DNA of 59,569 nucleotides. It comes from Conidiobolus incongruus B7586 (lineage: Eukaryota > Entomophthoromycota > Entomophthoromycetes > Entomophthorales > Conidiobolaceae). The first letter of the stretch is position 1. The number at the start of each line of letters is the position of its first letter. Below, piece after piece: positions 37,001 through 48,991 of this stretch. A program made the translations under genes and the position numbers. The stretch spans positions 1 to 59,569 of the forward strand of contig JNEM01010760.1 in assembly GCA_000697335.1 (NCBI GenBank). Direction: 5' to 3'. The notes under the pieces were generated by a model, which searched no databases, had not been told where the DNA came from, and saw nothing but the letters and a program-made list of their open reading frames with translations.

Positions 37001-38297
37001 AGGGTAAAACGTGAGCTTTGTAACATATTAGTTCTAAAGATTCTTTAATATTTTTTAATAATGTAGACATTGAAAGCTCAATTACTATTGAAATTTTGAA
37101 AATCAAATTTATCATTTATCTGTAATTGAATTTATAATTTAGATCAATAATTTTTTATCTATCCTAATAATGAAAACTCAGAATTAATAATACAATTTTT
37201 TTAATTAGATAGTTCATTAGTATTTTATATTAAATTGCTATCATCAAGTTTCTGAAAAGCTGTTATTTGTTAGATAAATTATATAAATTTGATTTATTTT
37301 TTTCAGCATTATAATGATTAATGGTAATTTTGTCTTAGCTCTCTCACTTTTGCAAATTATTTAAGAAATTTTGAAATGAATTTGGTGTATCATAAATTAC
37401 AAAATATTAAAAATTTCACCACTCTTAAATCCTTTTAATATATTAATTATATGACAAATAAAATACACTACAACCATAATTCAAAGATGGATATTCTTCA
37501 GAATTTAAAATCAGTTTTTTCAACTTAGAACCTATAAACAATTTTAAACAGATTTAATAAAATTGAATCAATTTGAATAATATAAATATTATTGAATTAT
37601 ATATTCGTCATGGTGAAATGCTTATAATGAACTTGAATTTTAATACATGATTTAAAAAATTTTTTAAATATAAAATTATCAAATAGAGGGATAATAATTA
37701 AACATTTAGGGATATTTAACGAATTTTTTAAATTATCATTTAATAGTTCTAAAATAAAAAGTATGCATTTATATGTTTTTAATAATCCTTAATTTGGTCA
37801 TTAATAAAACTTAAATCAATATTCATATTGTTAGGTTTGCAAATATGAAATAGTAACATTATTACTAAGCATACAATTGATGCATGGTTCTAATTGATTC
37901 ATTCTATTCTATATTTCAATAATGTATACACCTAACTACTCAATACAGTAATGGATATAATTACTGATTACAAATCAATTGTTACTCCTTTTTAGCTTCA
38001 ATGCAGTATAAATACCATTCTTATTATTCACTTAATAAACAAGATCAGATTTTACCGAATCCTCATAAACTACTTTTCCAATCCTATAACCTCAAAACTA
38101 ACAATATGATCGTGACTCTTTTCTGATGAGTAAATAAAAGTTTAATAATATACATATTAGAAATGGGATGCAGAAGCTATCGATTAATATCTTAATTCAT
38201 TATTATTTTCATTCCATTGCACTAGGTTCAGAGTTTTAAGTGTCAATATTCTGAATAATCTTTCTGGTTTTCAGAATCGATTCTTTTACAAGGCCAT
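37001..38297. other. AT-rich intergenic DNA with a promoter-like stretch
   Basis: Mostly featureless. At 38006-38013 a TATAAATA-like sequence precedes a C-rich leader and an ATG near 38105 (MIVTLF then a stop), resembling the start of a dead secreted-protein gene that would run into 38298-39184 (inference). Confidence 0.35.
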
Positions 38298-39184
38298 GAA
38301 TTAATATGAATTTTGAAGTATTGCCTGTAAAATTTCATTCATATCAGTGACAACCGCAAATGTAGCAGGAAATAGACTTTTGGATCTCAAATAAGGAATC
38401 GCCAGTGGTAAATATTAGGGGGAAATTAATGGGTTTCGCCCAATAAGGTGAAAATGGCTTACTGCAAATCGGGTTCTTGTAATGAAGTAAATATTTCCTG
38501 CTTGTAGTAGCTTAATACTATTTGTGATTGTTATAACAAAAACTTAGAGATTGAATTCTTTCGAAATGAAAATAATTAGATACTGTTTATTGGTTCACTC
38601 ATAATAATCTTATATTAGATACTATTGTTGATTTTTGTGGAAAAGGACAGTTCATTGGCGCAAAATAACAGAACCAACTAGTTCATGAAATAGGCGAATT
38701 CCAATATGAGTTCTTGATTCAGTGTGGTAATTATAGTTTCTTGATTGATTGTCAATGTTATTACTTGTCATAAGCATTATAACATATTTTTATGTTATAA
38801 TTTCATTTGCAGAGATAATTTAATAATTTTTTATCATACTTTAAATACAATTTTTAAATTTCTACACATCCTTAGACAAATTTTGTTAAGGGAAAGAGTA
38901 TATTGTCAGATAAACCTGAATTCAGGTTTAATGATAATATTTAATGATGTTTCCAACTCATGCCAAAATGTAAATTGATAATTAATTCAGTATTGGCACA
39001 TCAGGTAAGATTCGCTGGCGATTTTTGTAACAAAAGAACATTTGATGAAAAAAAATTCAAAATATATTAATATTTTATTCCTTGAACAATGAAATATATT
39101 GTTTATACTGTTGCGAATTAGGAGATCCGCTCGCTACTCAACTTAAACCATCGGTCATTATTCCAAATATAATTCACTCACAGG
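38298..39184 (+). pseudogene. Remnant of a cysteine-rich protein gene (tentative)
   Basis: Islands of lower AT content give plus-strand scraps rich in Cys: KMAYCKSGSCNEVNISC (near 38450), DFCGKGQFIGA (near 38630), IQCGNYSFLIDCQCYY (near 38720), FAGDFCNKRTFDEKKF (near 39010) and CCELGDPLATQLKPSVIIPN (near 39115). They are interrupted by stops and shifts. The minus strand also yields protein-like scraps (PLAIPYLRSKSLFPATFAVV near 38380, RTHIGIRLFHELVGSVI near 38690), so the strand is uncertain. No family is recognised. Confidence 0.3.
38911..38930. repeat. 20-bp perfect palindrome
   Basis: TAAACCTGAATTCAGGTTTA is its own reverse complement. It lies inside the gene-remnant region. Confidence 0.9.
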
Positions 39185-39694
39185 TACTATTCATAATCCT
39201 TGTACAATATGCAATTCAAGAAAACAATTACAATTAGTAATTAGTGTTTCAACATATTGACATAAGGACTGATAACACTATTAACTCATTATTAAGCAAA
39301 TGTTTACTAAAGATCTTTTAAATTAAGGCTAAACTTTACATATTAATATTTTAATAACACTACTTACTATCTTATTAGATATATCCGGCTTGTTTAATTA
39401 AATTTGCTTGATTATTATAATAATACTATTTTTATGAAGACTTGTAAAATCAAACAGCTAGATATAGGGATAGAGATTAAGAAATGGCATTTTTAATTTC
39501 TAATTATCATATATGATATAAGTTCTGGATATTTGAATATACATAAAAATTCATACAGTAAAGCAATATATTAATATTTATATTAATCTGTATTTCGAAT
39601 TGTTATTTTTTAGTTTGAAAATTTAGTGTTAAATTTATATATTGTCAAACCAAAGTGTGCATATTAGAAGTTTTTAATTTGTGTTTCATTAAAA
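39185..39694. other. AT-rich intergenic DNA
   Basis: Nothing supported. Confidence 0.6.
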
Positions 39695-39945
39695 CGCATC
39701 TACAAATCCTCTAAAATCCTTCAGAGCTTACAATCAGCTTATGGAAATGATGCACTCTCTGAAATTACAGTTTATAACTGGATTTGTTAGTTTAAAGCTG
39801 GAAGACAAACTAGTTAATATTTGACAAAATCTAGTAAGTCAATCAATGCCATTCTTTTTCCAATTATTAAAAAATAAGAGATTAAATTGAAAGCACCCTT
39901 TTATTTCATTAACAGAATTATCAAAGGATTATTAAATTAAAGTAT
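39695..39945 (+). mobile_element. mariner transposase N-terminal fragment
   Basis: One plus-strand frame, broken by a few stops, carries the Mos1/SETMAR-type HTH_48 motif: QSAYGNDALSEITVYNWIC then FKAGRQTS, matching the family pattern YG.(D/E)ALS..TV..W...FK.GR.S. The following residues fit the second helix-turn-helix region weakly. No catalytic domain or inverted repeats are seen, so only the 5' part of the transposase gene remains. It lies directly beside the truncated end of the PNGase A pseudogene. Confidence 0.65.
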
Positions 39946-39984
39946 ATTATATATTGAAGTTTACACTTGGTTTGATTAAGAAAA

Positions 39985-40485
39985 ATATATGATGGATATA
40001 TCATATTTTAACAAAAACTCAAACGAAATCTAAAATAGCTACCATTATAAATCTCATTCATAGTGTTATTTAAATTCGCGCTTACGGTTCTGTCAGCTTG
40101 CAACAGATTATTTTATTTGGTAACATCGGTCGAAAATTTCCAAGTGATATCGTCTTTAATGGCTTCAGCTGATCTAGTCCTCAAAATTTTCATGCCTTCT
40201 AACCAAACAACAGAAATTCTGTCATATTAGAGACCTTGGCTATGTCTCTTCAACGTCAATATCGCCTTTTCAATTTTCTTACCTTTACACTTCATCGGAT
40301 TAATAGTGTCCGATATAAGTTTTGTACTAGCTATTTTTGAATCCTTAACGCATCAGTTTAATTTCACAGTTTGAATTGCGACTTTCAATGCTTTGTACAG
40401 GTAAAACAGCTAGTTCAAATGGGGATTCATAGCCAGACAAGGTTTTGTTAATTTGAGCTCTATTATCACTTACTTCCACAATCTT
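39985..40485 (-). pseudogene. Partial, decayed copy of the PNGase A-like gene
   Basis: This stretch aligns with 43370-43855 of the intact gene on the same strand. For example ACAGAAATTCTGTC at 40210 matches GCAGAAATTCTGTC at 43579, and CCTTTTCAATTTTCTTACCTT appears in both (40265, 43638). It corresponds to about residues 45-205 of the intact protein, the N-terminal half of the catalytic region. The signal peptide and the C-terminal two thirds are missing, and stops and shifts are scattered through it. A mariner fragment abuts the truncated side, so the insertion or a linked deletion may have removed the rest (inference). Confidence 0.85.
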
Positions 40486-42172
40486 CATAAACCCTTATAA
40501 GCGGAACTAAAAAATCTTTATTATATTGAATCAAATTGGTATTATAGATCCAAACTAAATAATATAATATCAATTGAATCATTGTTGATCAATAACTTAA
40601 TATTGAGGTTCATTTTTTTCCTTAGCTTATATACTTCTCACAATAATTAAGATAACTAAAAGGAATTTCACCAACTTAAAGTTTAGGAGTTTGATAATAA
40701 TGAATAGTACGAAAAATCTTCTAGTTATAAGCCAAGAAAAAAGTTGTAACTTATAGACATATTATCATATGGTTTATAAATATTAAATTCTTTAAATATT
40801 ATTAAGTTTAAAAACAATTTTCTGTTACAAATCTTTGACAATTATTCATAATATTTTGAATGACCATATGACTTAATATGATGTATATGAGATTTTCAAA
40901 AAATTTAATTCTGAAGATACTGTTAAAATATAACAAACTATAAAACTATTATAAAAATCTTTCAAATCATGAATATAATATTCAAAGAAATTTTACATAT
41001 GAAATCAATATCATTTTTTTAAATTTATGAATTTTATTGATTAACTAATACTATATCTATTTCCAAAATTTAATGATTTGGTTTATTATTCAAATTTTAA
41101 ATTAGTTTATTGTATTCATATTTAAAGCATATAATTCCCAATATTTTCAATACTGTTCTTAAATATCAAACTATTTCAATCATTGAACCAAATCATATTT
41201 TAAATATTACATCACTTTATAACTTTCTTTAACTGAAATTTTCAAATCTGTAATTAATTTTATTTTCAGAAATATTGAACTAGTAATTAAGGACTTCATA
41301 TAAATGATTCAATTTTAAGACGATCCTGATTATGTGGTTATACAGGATTATAAAAATATAATTTTTTAATAATGACTTTCCTTTTGTATGATTATAATTT
41401 ATTTTATTATATTGAATGCAAAATTTGAACAAAATTATTTTAAAAATCTGGATTTCATCATTGATTAAATGATTGATAATGAGTCAGTATTGAAAATTTT
41501 GTATCCAATAAATTACATAATTAATGGATTATATTCTATCTGTCCCTATAATATATTCGCTAAAATTATATTGCTATCATAATATTTATCTAAATCTCAA
41601 TATAAATCTTAGAACTCAAATCAATACTTTTAAATTGAAAGATTTGATATCAATATATTTTTTATAACGTTAGAATGATCTTATAACATTTATAATAACA
41701 ATATATATTACCTCAAGTCAATTTACAATTCATTAAACTAGTATTATACAAACTGAATGTATAATAACATATATATATGTTATTCACCAAATGAAACAGG
41801 ATTTAATAATATATATCATTAAATGTGTAAATTGATATATTCAAATAATAAATCCAGCACAATACTTTTTAATTTATATTTTTTAACCTGATTTTATAAT
41901 TAGATGAGAATATTAATTTTAGTTCTATTATCCCAATTATAATAAATTAATATCTCAGTATTTAAAATAAATTTTATAACACGTTGAGCAAATAAATCAA
42001 TAGAATAAATAGTTTACATTCATTTTTAAAATTACATAATGATAAATTTCTCAATTAAAAAATTTTGGTTCAAATATTTTGAATTTCAATTTGGTTATTA
42101 AATAATTTAGTGAATAAAATGAATTAGAGTGAAAGATGAAGATTGAAAATATAATGACTGATAAAATATGAT
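40486..42172. other. AT-rich intergenic DNA
   Basis: Nothing supported. This is the 3' side of the PNGase A-like gene and the 5' side of its decayed copy. Confidence 0.6.
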
Positions 42173-43981
42173 CTAATGGCATCTGTCATCGACATTGTTC
42201 TTAGTAATCCAGCCATGTTCCGTTTCGACACTCCTTCTATAGCACTGTTGCTTAGACTCCAACTTATTGAAATAGTTAACACTACCTTTACTACGACCAT
42301 CGACCACAGGAGGTTGGTTAGGTCTTCTACCAAACGTACCAACATTATGCTGAGTTAAGCTCAACTCTTTCATCAGCTTAATACCTACGTAATCTCTGTT
42401 GAACACTTCACCCGTCATTTCAGCATCGATTAAAAAACCTTTGTCAGGATATGATTGGTAGCTCGTTTGACCGTAAAATCGCCATTTGTTTTGGTGAGCT
42501 TCTCTGAAAAGCTCCTTAATCTCGTAGGATTCCTCTTCCTCTTGGAATCGGATACTGTCTGGGAAGAATAAGAATCTGGTTTCTGTGACTATATTGACTG
42601 AGAAGTCGTAGATTTGTTTATCGGTGTTGTTGTAGAATTGGAGGTCGTGATTGAAGATAAGTTTACGAGCAGTTTCGACGCGAATGCGGCCGTTGGGTTG
42701 ATCGATGAATCCCTTTTGAAAGTAGATGCGGTTGACATTAGTTTTGAATCGGTAGATATTGTCATTGAAGGTAGTTTGTACTTTGGGAGTGATAGGGAAT
42801 TTGAGAGTACTGGAACTGATTATTCCCGTGTTATCTCCTATTCCATCATCGTTGTACCACAAGTGCAAGTTACCAGTCACGAACCAATGAGAATCACTGG
42901 GAGAGACCAATAGCTCGATCTCACTGTTTTTCTTTTTGATTAATTCTCCAACAAATTGAGATAGTTCAAATCGAATTGGATCGGTGTTAAATGATCCTAT
43001 ACCACTAATGGGACGCCATAAAGTGGGAGCAACACCACCTGTGAAGACTACAGGGAAAGGCCAACCTACACCAGCTGGAATGCCATTTACAGATACTTGC
43101 ATTTCACGTAATGGGCCATATCTAGGCTGATTGTGATCCTGAGCAAAATCATCAGGAGTATTAAATTGATAAAACTCCTCATTACCATGCCCAGTAATAA
43201 AAACTTCCAATACAGCCCTTTGAACATTTTTAGGAATTTCTGGGAGTTGAAATTTAACAGGTTTGTTATGTTCCATAGTAAACCAAGGTTCAACATTACT
43301 ACCAAATTGCGAAATACCCAAAATCGTATCCGCAGGTCTCTGATAAACCGATTTCTTGGAAGAATTAGGCATTTGCAAATAAATTTCCAACTTTAAATCG
43401 ATTAAAAAGCTTCCAGTATAAACTTCGTTCATCACGTTATTTAAACTCACGGTAACAGTTCTTTCAGATTGCAATAAACTACTATATCGCGTAGCATCCA
43501 CCGAAAATTGCCACGTGATCCCGTCTTCCGTGGGCTCAGCCGTGCTCGTTCTCAAGATTTCGATACCGTCTATCCATACCGCAGAAATTCTGTCGTATTG
43601 GCGGCCTTTGCTATATCCTTTCCAAGTCAGTACTACCTTTTCAATTTTCTTACCTTGACACTTGGCATCTGGCTTATATTGACCTACATATGGCTTATAG
43701 TAACTATTTTGAAATTCGTGATGCATCAGATCAATTTCGCAGTCCGGCTTACGACCTTCTGGCCTCTGTACTGGAGTGATAGCCAACTCGAAAGGTGATT
43801 CATAACTATATCTAGTTTGGTTACCAGTACCGCTTGTAGCTCCAATGCTATCGGAATTCATTATTGAACTTCCTCCTTCGTAAGCGTACTTATTATAAAT
43901 ATATTCCCTATGATTTTTGGATTGAACCAAATTAATGTGAACTGCTATAATCAATAAATGAAATGATTTTAATAATCTCAT
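42173..43981 (-). CDS. PNGase A-like secreted peptide N-glycanase
   Basis: An intronless gene of 602 residues counted from the ATG at 43981; the frame opens four codons earlier at a TTG that I do not take as the start. MRLLKSFHLLIIAVHINLVQ is a typical signal peptide, so the protein enters the secretory pathway. The mature region matches the peptide-N4-(N-acetyl-beta-glucosaminyl)asparagine amidase A family: the opening block with YKPYVGQYKPDAKCQGKKIE, VVLTWKGYSKGRQYDRISAV and WIDGIEILRTSTAEPTEDG, then FMEHNKPVKFQLPEIPKNVQ-like, ITGHGNEEFYQF and WRPISGIGSF. In the family this enzyme releases N-glycans from glycopeptides in acidic compartments or outside the cell. A truncated dead copy lies 2 kb downstream. 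Confidence 0.9.
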   Translation of the reverse strand: MRLLKSFHLLIIAVHINLVQSKNHREYIYNKYAYEGGSSIMNSDSIGATSGTGNQTRYSYESPFELAITPVQRPEGRKPDCEIDLMHHEFQNSYYKPYVGQYKPDAKCQGKKIEKVVLTWKGYSKGRQYDRISAVWIDGIEILRTSTAEPTEDGITWQFSVDATRYSSLLQSERTVTVSLNNVMNEVYTGSFLIDLKLEIYLQMPNSSKKSVYQRPADTILGISQFGSNVEPWFTMEHNKPVKFQLPEIPKNVQRAVLEVFITGHGNEEFYQFNTPDDFAQDHNQPRYGPLREMQVSVNGIPAGVGWPFPVVFTGGVAPTLWRPISGIGSFNTDPIRFELSQFVGELIKKKNSEIELLVSPSDSHWFVTGNLHLWYNDDGIGDNTGIISSSTLKFPITPKVQTTFNDNIYRFKTNVNRIYFQKGFIDQPNGRIRVETARKLIFNHDLQFYNNTDKQIYDFSVNIVTETRFLFFPDSIRFQEEEESYEIKELFREAHQNKWRFYGQTSYQSYPDKGFLIDAEMTGEVFNRDYVGIKLMKELSLTQHNVGTFGRRPNQPPVVDGRSKGSVNYFNKLESKQQCYRRSVETEHGWITKNNVDDRCH

Positions 43982-45229
43982 AATAAATTTCAATTATTTT
44001 TTCATTAAATTTGGGATCAGGAGTAGGTAATTAATGTATATTGGTTTTGATAAGACATTGAAAACATTGTCATCTTTTTATATTGGTTAAATGGAACGGT
44101 CGCTGTTGATTTGAATTATGGAAAATTCATATCTATAATTCAAGATTCTTTTTTAATTCAGTTTAATTAATTTGTTGAGATTTTTAATTTAACTCTTTTG
44201 ACTCTTCAATTACGTTTTAAATTTAATTATTTCTAAGAAATATTTTGCAAAAAATTAATATTTCACATATATTGTAATTATGTTTGTATATGGAGAAATT
44301 TTTTGAAATATATATATATATATATATAGTTACTGAATTGAGTTCTTTTTCAATTTAAAAATTCATTATTAAATTTAAAAAATAATTTAATTTAGATTTA
44401 TAATGGTTTAATAATATATTATATATTTTATATTTTTGATTTAACTCTCGTATTTTAAATAATTTGAATTATTTGTAATTTTTTGGTTTTTTTTATTAGC
44501 TATTGGATTGATATATTCATTGTACCATTAACTAATACTTGAATCAAAAAGAATAATTATGCAATTATTATATATATATATTTAAAGCTGTAAAGATATT
44601 CCAATTGAGATGAATCCAAGTTATAAAAAGATATAAATATTTTCATAGTTTTATCTTTAATAGACACTATTTGTCACTTTTTAAATATTTGAAATCGTTT
44701 TATTTTAACTGATTCAGATTACTAATATTGATTTCTGTGATTATTTAGTTATAATGGTTGAAATTCAATATCACTTAAAATAACCTGATTTTTCTCTGAA
44801 TTAAAAATCATAATTGATAAAATTCACAGACTATTTGTATTTAATATGGACTAGTGATATTATTCAATTTTATAAATTGATATATTAATAAGAGTTATAA
44901 TTCAATATTATCTCACTCAAGTCTTTTTTTAAATGATAATATTAATAATAATAATATTAGAGTTAAAATTTTATTTTATAAAGAATTGAAATATACTTAT
45001 AATTGTTATTATTCAATGGTTATATAGTTTTGGATTATTTATTTTATATTTTAAATTTTTTTAACAAAATATTATAATTTGTGAATATAGTAAAAAGTGG
45101 ATACCTAATGTAAAGTAGTATTAAAAAATATATTAGAACTAATATAACCTAATATTTAACTAAATATTACTTTGTAATTTAAATAATAGGAATTTTTTAT
45201 AATTGAAAAAAATATTTTAATATATAAAA
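43982..45229. other. AT-rich intergenic DNA
   Basis: The first part is the PNGase A-like promoter side. There is an (AT)n run at 44308-44328. Nothing else is supported. Confidence 0.6.
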
Positions 45230-46370
45230 AGTAAAAATAAATATATATTATAAAATTAATAATTTCTTTTATTTTTATTAACTTTTTATTATATTTTTAG
45301 AAAAAGATCTAATACTTAAAAAATAGTTTTTTTATTAAAGATTGAAATTTAATATTATATAAATTAATTATATTTTTTTTCAGAAATTTTCTTTTTTATA
45401 AGCTAATTTTTTAATTACCTAAAATAATTATAATTACATAGGTTATAATCTAAAGAATATATTAGATATGGTATTTTTTTCTAGTTGTTCTTAATTAGAA
45501 AGTTTTTTGCAACTTTAGATTTATATATTTTATAATTATCATATAAAATAATAAGTTTTCTTAGATTATATTAAAAATACTAATTAGAAATAGTTTTATT
45601 TAAAAAACATATAAAGTTTATTATTAATTAATTTTCCTTTAAAAACTAAATAAGAATAGCATATACTATTATAATCTATTACAACAATTAACATTTATTT
45701 ATTAATAAAGTGTTTATTTAAAGGAATTTGTAGAAAAAGTTGATTTCACTTAATCTAACATTTTGATTTATATTTTAACAAAGGATTATACAAAAGAATT
45801 TAAAATTCATCAATTGTAATAATTCATTATAAAAGCTTTGGTTTCTAACTATACCTTAGTAAGTTTTGTTTAACAATAGCTATTCTAACTTTTTTTAAGC
45901 TTTAGTTAAATTATAAGATACTTATTTTATATTTTTATTAATTTAATTTAAACTTTAATATATATATAATACTTATATAATTAATATTAAAGTATCTTAA
46001 TAATTCTTTAACTAAAATAAAAAGGTATTTTTTAATATGTTTTTTTATTTTATTAATAAGTAAAAAAATAATAGTTAAAATTAGTTTTTTAAATTTTAAT
46101 AAGTTTTAAGTAGTTTTTGTTTTATCTTTAAAATAATTTACTTAACAATAAATTGTTCATTTAGATAATATTTTATTATTAAAAGCTACTTATAAATTTT
46201 AAATGATTTTAAAGGGTTTATAGTTAAGTTTTACTAATACTAAAATAAAAAACTTTTGATGGTTATTATTTAATATAAGTATAATTAAATTAAACAATTA
46301 ATTTTAAAAAATTAATTTTTTAATCAAAAAAATTATTATTATTATATATATATAATTCAAAACTATTTAT
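45230..46370 (-). mobile_element. pogo/Fot1-like transposon relic
   Basis: Second copy of the repeat that surrounds Tc1 copy C at 12.5-15.2 kb. A minus-strand frame near 45630-45690 reads VVIDYNSICYSYLVFKGKLI. This resembles the DDE_1 segment of pogo/Fot1 transposases (..S..G..LPP.VIFKGK..), with the changes expected from C-to-T and G-to-A mutation. The region upstream on the same strand has Lys-rich helical scraps where the N-terminal DNA-binding part should be. Ends are approximate, and no intact frame remains. Confidence 0.55.
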
Positions 46371-47037
46371 TTTCCTATTTGTTTTATATATTTTTTTTAT
46401 TTGTAACTAATAATATGTTTGAAAAATCAGAAATTAAAAAATTTCCCATTTTTTTAATTCTATAGTAATATATCTCTCACTTTATTTTTTAGTTATAATT
46501 ATATTTTTGATAAAAGCTTTTTCAAATCTAACTCAATCTTATGATGATCCTTCAATTATCATTTCAAATATTTATTATTAAGCTATTTTAATTTATAATC
46601 AATATCAATATTCACAATCAATATATTCCATCAATATTGGTTAATATTGTTTTCTCCTTTATTTTCATTAACTATTCACATGAACAAAGCCCAATCTACA
46701 CTATAACAAAATCAAGTCAGTTTAATAATTAAGTTAAAGCTCAAAGATAAAATACACAATAATGATCATAATTCTATGTAATTTCTTTTTGATAATATAA
46801 ATCATAATATTTAATTCATAGCATAATTTTGATATTAATACAATTACAAAGTTACAAATTTTCAAATTTTTTAATTCAATAAAAGAATCATTAAATTGAA
46901 ATAGTGACTTTCAATATTAATATTTATTTTTTAAAATTTTACTCTGTTTTGGAAAATTTTAAATTTAAATAAAGAATAATAGTTTAATTTTAATTTGACC
47001 CAAAATAAAATTTAAAAGGCATAGTCAGTTTATATAT
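46371..47037. other. AT-rich intergenic DNA
   Basis: Nothing supported. Confidence 0.6.
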
Positions 47038-47382
47038 TTAGTTGTATTTTACTAATTCCAAGATTGAAAAATATATGGCAAGATTAAATAAAAGGTAACT
47101 ACTGGGGGAAACCACGATATATCAATAATATTTTTCCCTACGAGTACTATATTCGACATCAAATTCATTATTAAATCAATGATTATTTCGATGCTTTGTA
47201 TTAAATTAAAAAAATGACACAGGTTAATATATTTATTGTCTTTTCTTTTTATTAGGAAGTATATCAACTAGGTAAAACTCGCGATCATGTTCTAATATAG
47301 AAAAATTTTGGCAACCACTCATTAAATTTAATAGATGGCTATTAATATATGGAGGTTTTACTTGTATAACATTAAAACTAAA
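47038..47382 (-). pseudogene. Remnant of an unidentified gene
   Basis: Minus-strand frames look coding: VKPPYINSHLLNLMSGCQNF then EHDREFYLVDILPNKKKRQ (about 47245-47382), and further on FDVEYSTRREKYY and VVSPSSYLLFNLAIYFSILE (about 47038-47140) in another frame. A 71-codon minus-strand frame covering 47052-47267 overlaps them in a third reading. The local composition is less AT-rich than the flanks. No family is recognised. Confidence 0.35.
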
Positions 47383-48266
47383 AATCCTGAAATTCGTTGA
47401 TCTTTAATAATTTTTACCAACCAAAGTAAATTATTTGTTAACAAGTATTATAGTATTGTTTAAATTGTTATTAATTGATCATCAATATAGTTTATTAACA
47501 AATTTAATTACTTATTAATGCATTGTATACTATTATGTATTATTAATTATATGGACTTAATGTCCTATTTTTTCATCAAATAGTCAAATAATTTTCAAAT
47601 ATTCAAAGCTAAAGATTAAATTTCGAATTTATCTTAATTCATAACTTTATTTGAAAATAATATATTTATACAAGAATAGTTTAATTCGAAATAATTTAAA
47701 TATCAGCAAATAAAATTATATGAAAAAATTTTGATATTTATTAAAAATTCTATTGTATCGTAATATAAGATAATGTGGAATAAAATTATTTCATCATATG
47801 ACATAATTTTCATATATCTCTAAATATATGTATATATGTATATGTTTAAACACCGCATTCACTAAATTAAGCATTATAGAATTAAGAAAATTCTTGAGGG
47901 AATTAAATGTCGTAATTTTAATTTTAAATTTCGATATCTTTAGAATGTTAACAGTATTTCATAATATCCTCTATCTCAATCCAATCAAATAGATTAGAGT
48001 TTGTGACGTAACGAATTTTGTTTAGGATGTCGTGATTCTTTTAAAATTTGGCGTATATTAATTCTTTAAATTGATTAACGATACGTTTGACCGCTTAATA
48101 TTCGCATAAAAGAGAAACTATGTTTTAGAATGACTATATATGACAGTTTTTTTGCCTATTATTCGAAAATATCCCATAAATAGTAAGTCACGAAAAAGTA
48201 TTCAAAGTCATAAGGGTGACCTAAATAAAAAATTCACATTAAAGGGTAATTCATTAATTCATAAAT
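47383..48266. other. Intergenic DNA, peroxiredoxin promoter side
   Basis: AT-rich up to about 47900, then more mixed sequence with candidate control sites, reported separately. No gene. Confidence 0.5.
48004..48011 (+). promoter_or_regulatory. ATF/CREB-type site TGACGTAA upstream of peroxiredoxin
   Basis: TGACGTAA is the core bound by fungal ATF/CREB bZIP stress regulators (Atf1 type). It lies 256 bp before the peroxiredoxin ATG, with a CCAAT at 47981-47985 nearby. It fits a stress-induced gene, but an 8-bp motif can arise by chance. Confidence 0.35.
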
Positions 48267-48932
48267 ATGCCTCAAGAACGTCTTCGTTTAGGTTCTGTCG
48301 CCCCCAACTTCGACGCTGAAACTACCATCGGCCACATTAATTTCCACGAATGGTTAGGCAACTCCTGGGGTGTTCTTTTCTCTCACCCTGCCGATTTCAC
48401 TCCTGTCTGTACCACTGAATTAGGTCAAGTTGAAAAGTACAACAAGCAATTTCAAGAACGTGGCGTCAAGGTTCTCGCCGTTAGTGTTGACAGTATTGAA
48501 GACCATTACAAATGGATCAATGATATAAACGAAGTCAATGGTGTTCAAGTTGGCTTCCCTATTATTGCTGACAAGGACCGCAAAGTCTCCACCTTATACG
48601 ATATGTTAGACCACGAAGATCACGATCCAACTAACATTGTCCAAGGTCAGCCTCTTACTGTCAGATCTGTCTTCATCATCGATCCCGCCAAAAAGATTCG
48701 TTTAACTTTCACCTACCCAGCCAGCTGTGGAAGAAACTTTGACGAAATCATCAGAGTTATTGACTCTCTCCAATTGAGTGACAGACATCCTGTTACCACT
48801 CCCGCTAACTGGAAAGTTGGCGACCGTGTCATCGTTCACCCCAAGGTAAGCGATGCTGAAGCTAAACAACAATTCCCTGAGCACGAAGTCTTGAAGCCTT
48901 ACCTCAGACTCACTCCTCAACCCAAGAACTAA
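48267..48932 (+). CDS. 1-Cys peroxiredoxin (PRDX6 type)
   Basis: A 221-residue intronless protein with the whole PRDX6-type fold (human 224). The peroxidatic motif P-A-D-F-T-P-V-C (41-48) gives catalytic Cys48 with Pro41 and Thr45. The catalytic Arg is Arg133 in TVRSVFIID. The 1-Cys C-terminal domain is present (YPASCGRNFDEIIRVIDSLQ, then VTTPANWKVGDRVIVHP, ending EVLKPYLRLT). Cys154 is the only other Cys in that region, and there is no resolving Cys of the 2-Cys type. It reduces hydrogen peroxide and organic peroxides, with glutathione or thioredoxin as family electron donors; no targeting peptide is seen, so it is probably cytosolic. Third codon positions are strikingly C-rich for this genome, which implies high expression. 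Confidence 0.96.
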   Translation: MPQERLRLGSVAPNFDAETTIGHINFHEWLGNSWGVLFSHPADFTPVCTTELGQVEKYNKQFQERGVKVLAVSVDSIEDHYKWINDINEVNGVQVGFPIIADKDRKVSTLYDMLDHEDHDPTNIVQGQPLTVRSVFIIDPAKKIRLTFTYPASCGRNFDEIIRVIDSLQLSDRHPVTTPANWKVGDRVIVHPKVSDAEAKQQFPEHEVLKPYLRLTPQPKN

Positions 48933-48991
48933 ACTCTTGCCCACGGTGGTTCATTTAGCATTATAGTTGTTAATAAATCTAACTTATTTTA

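Noticed and set aside
42614-43798. Long plus-strand frames opposite the PNGase A-like gene
   Set aside because: They are antisense shadows of a clearly coding minus-strand gene with signal peptide and family motifs.
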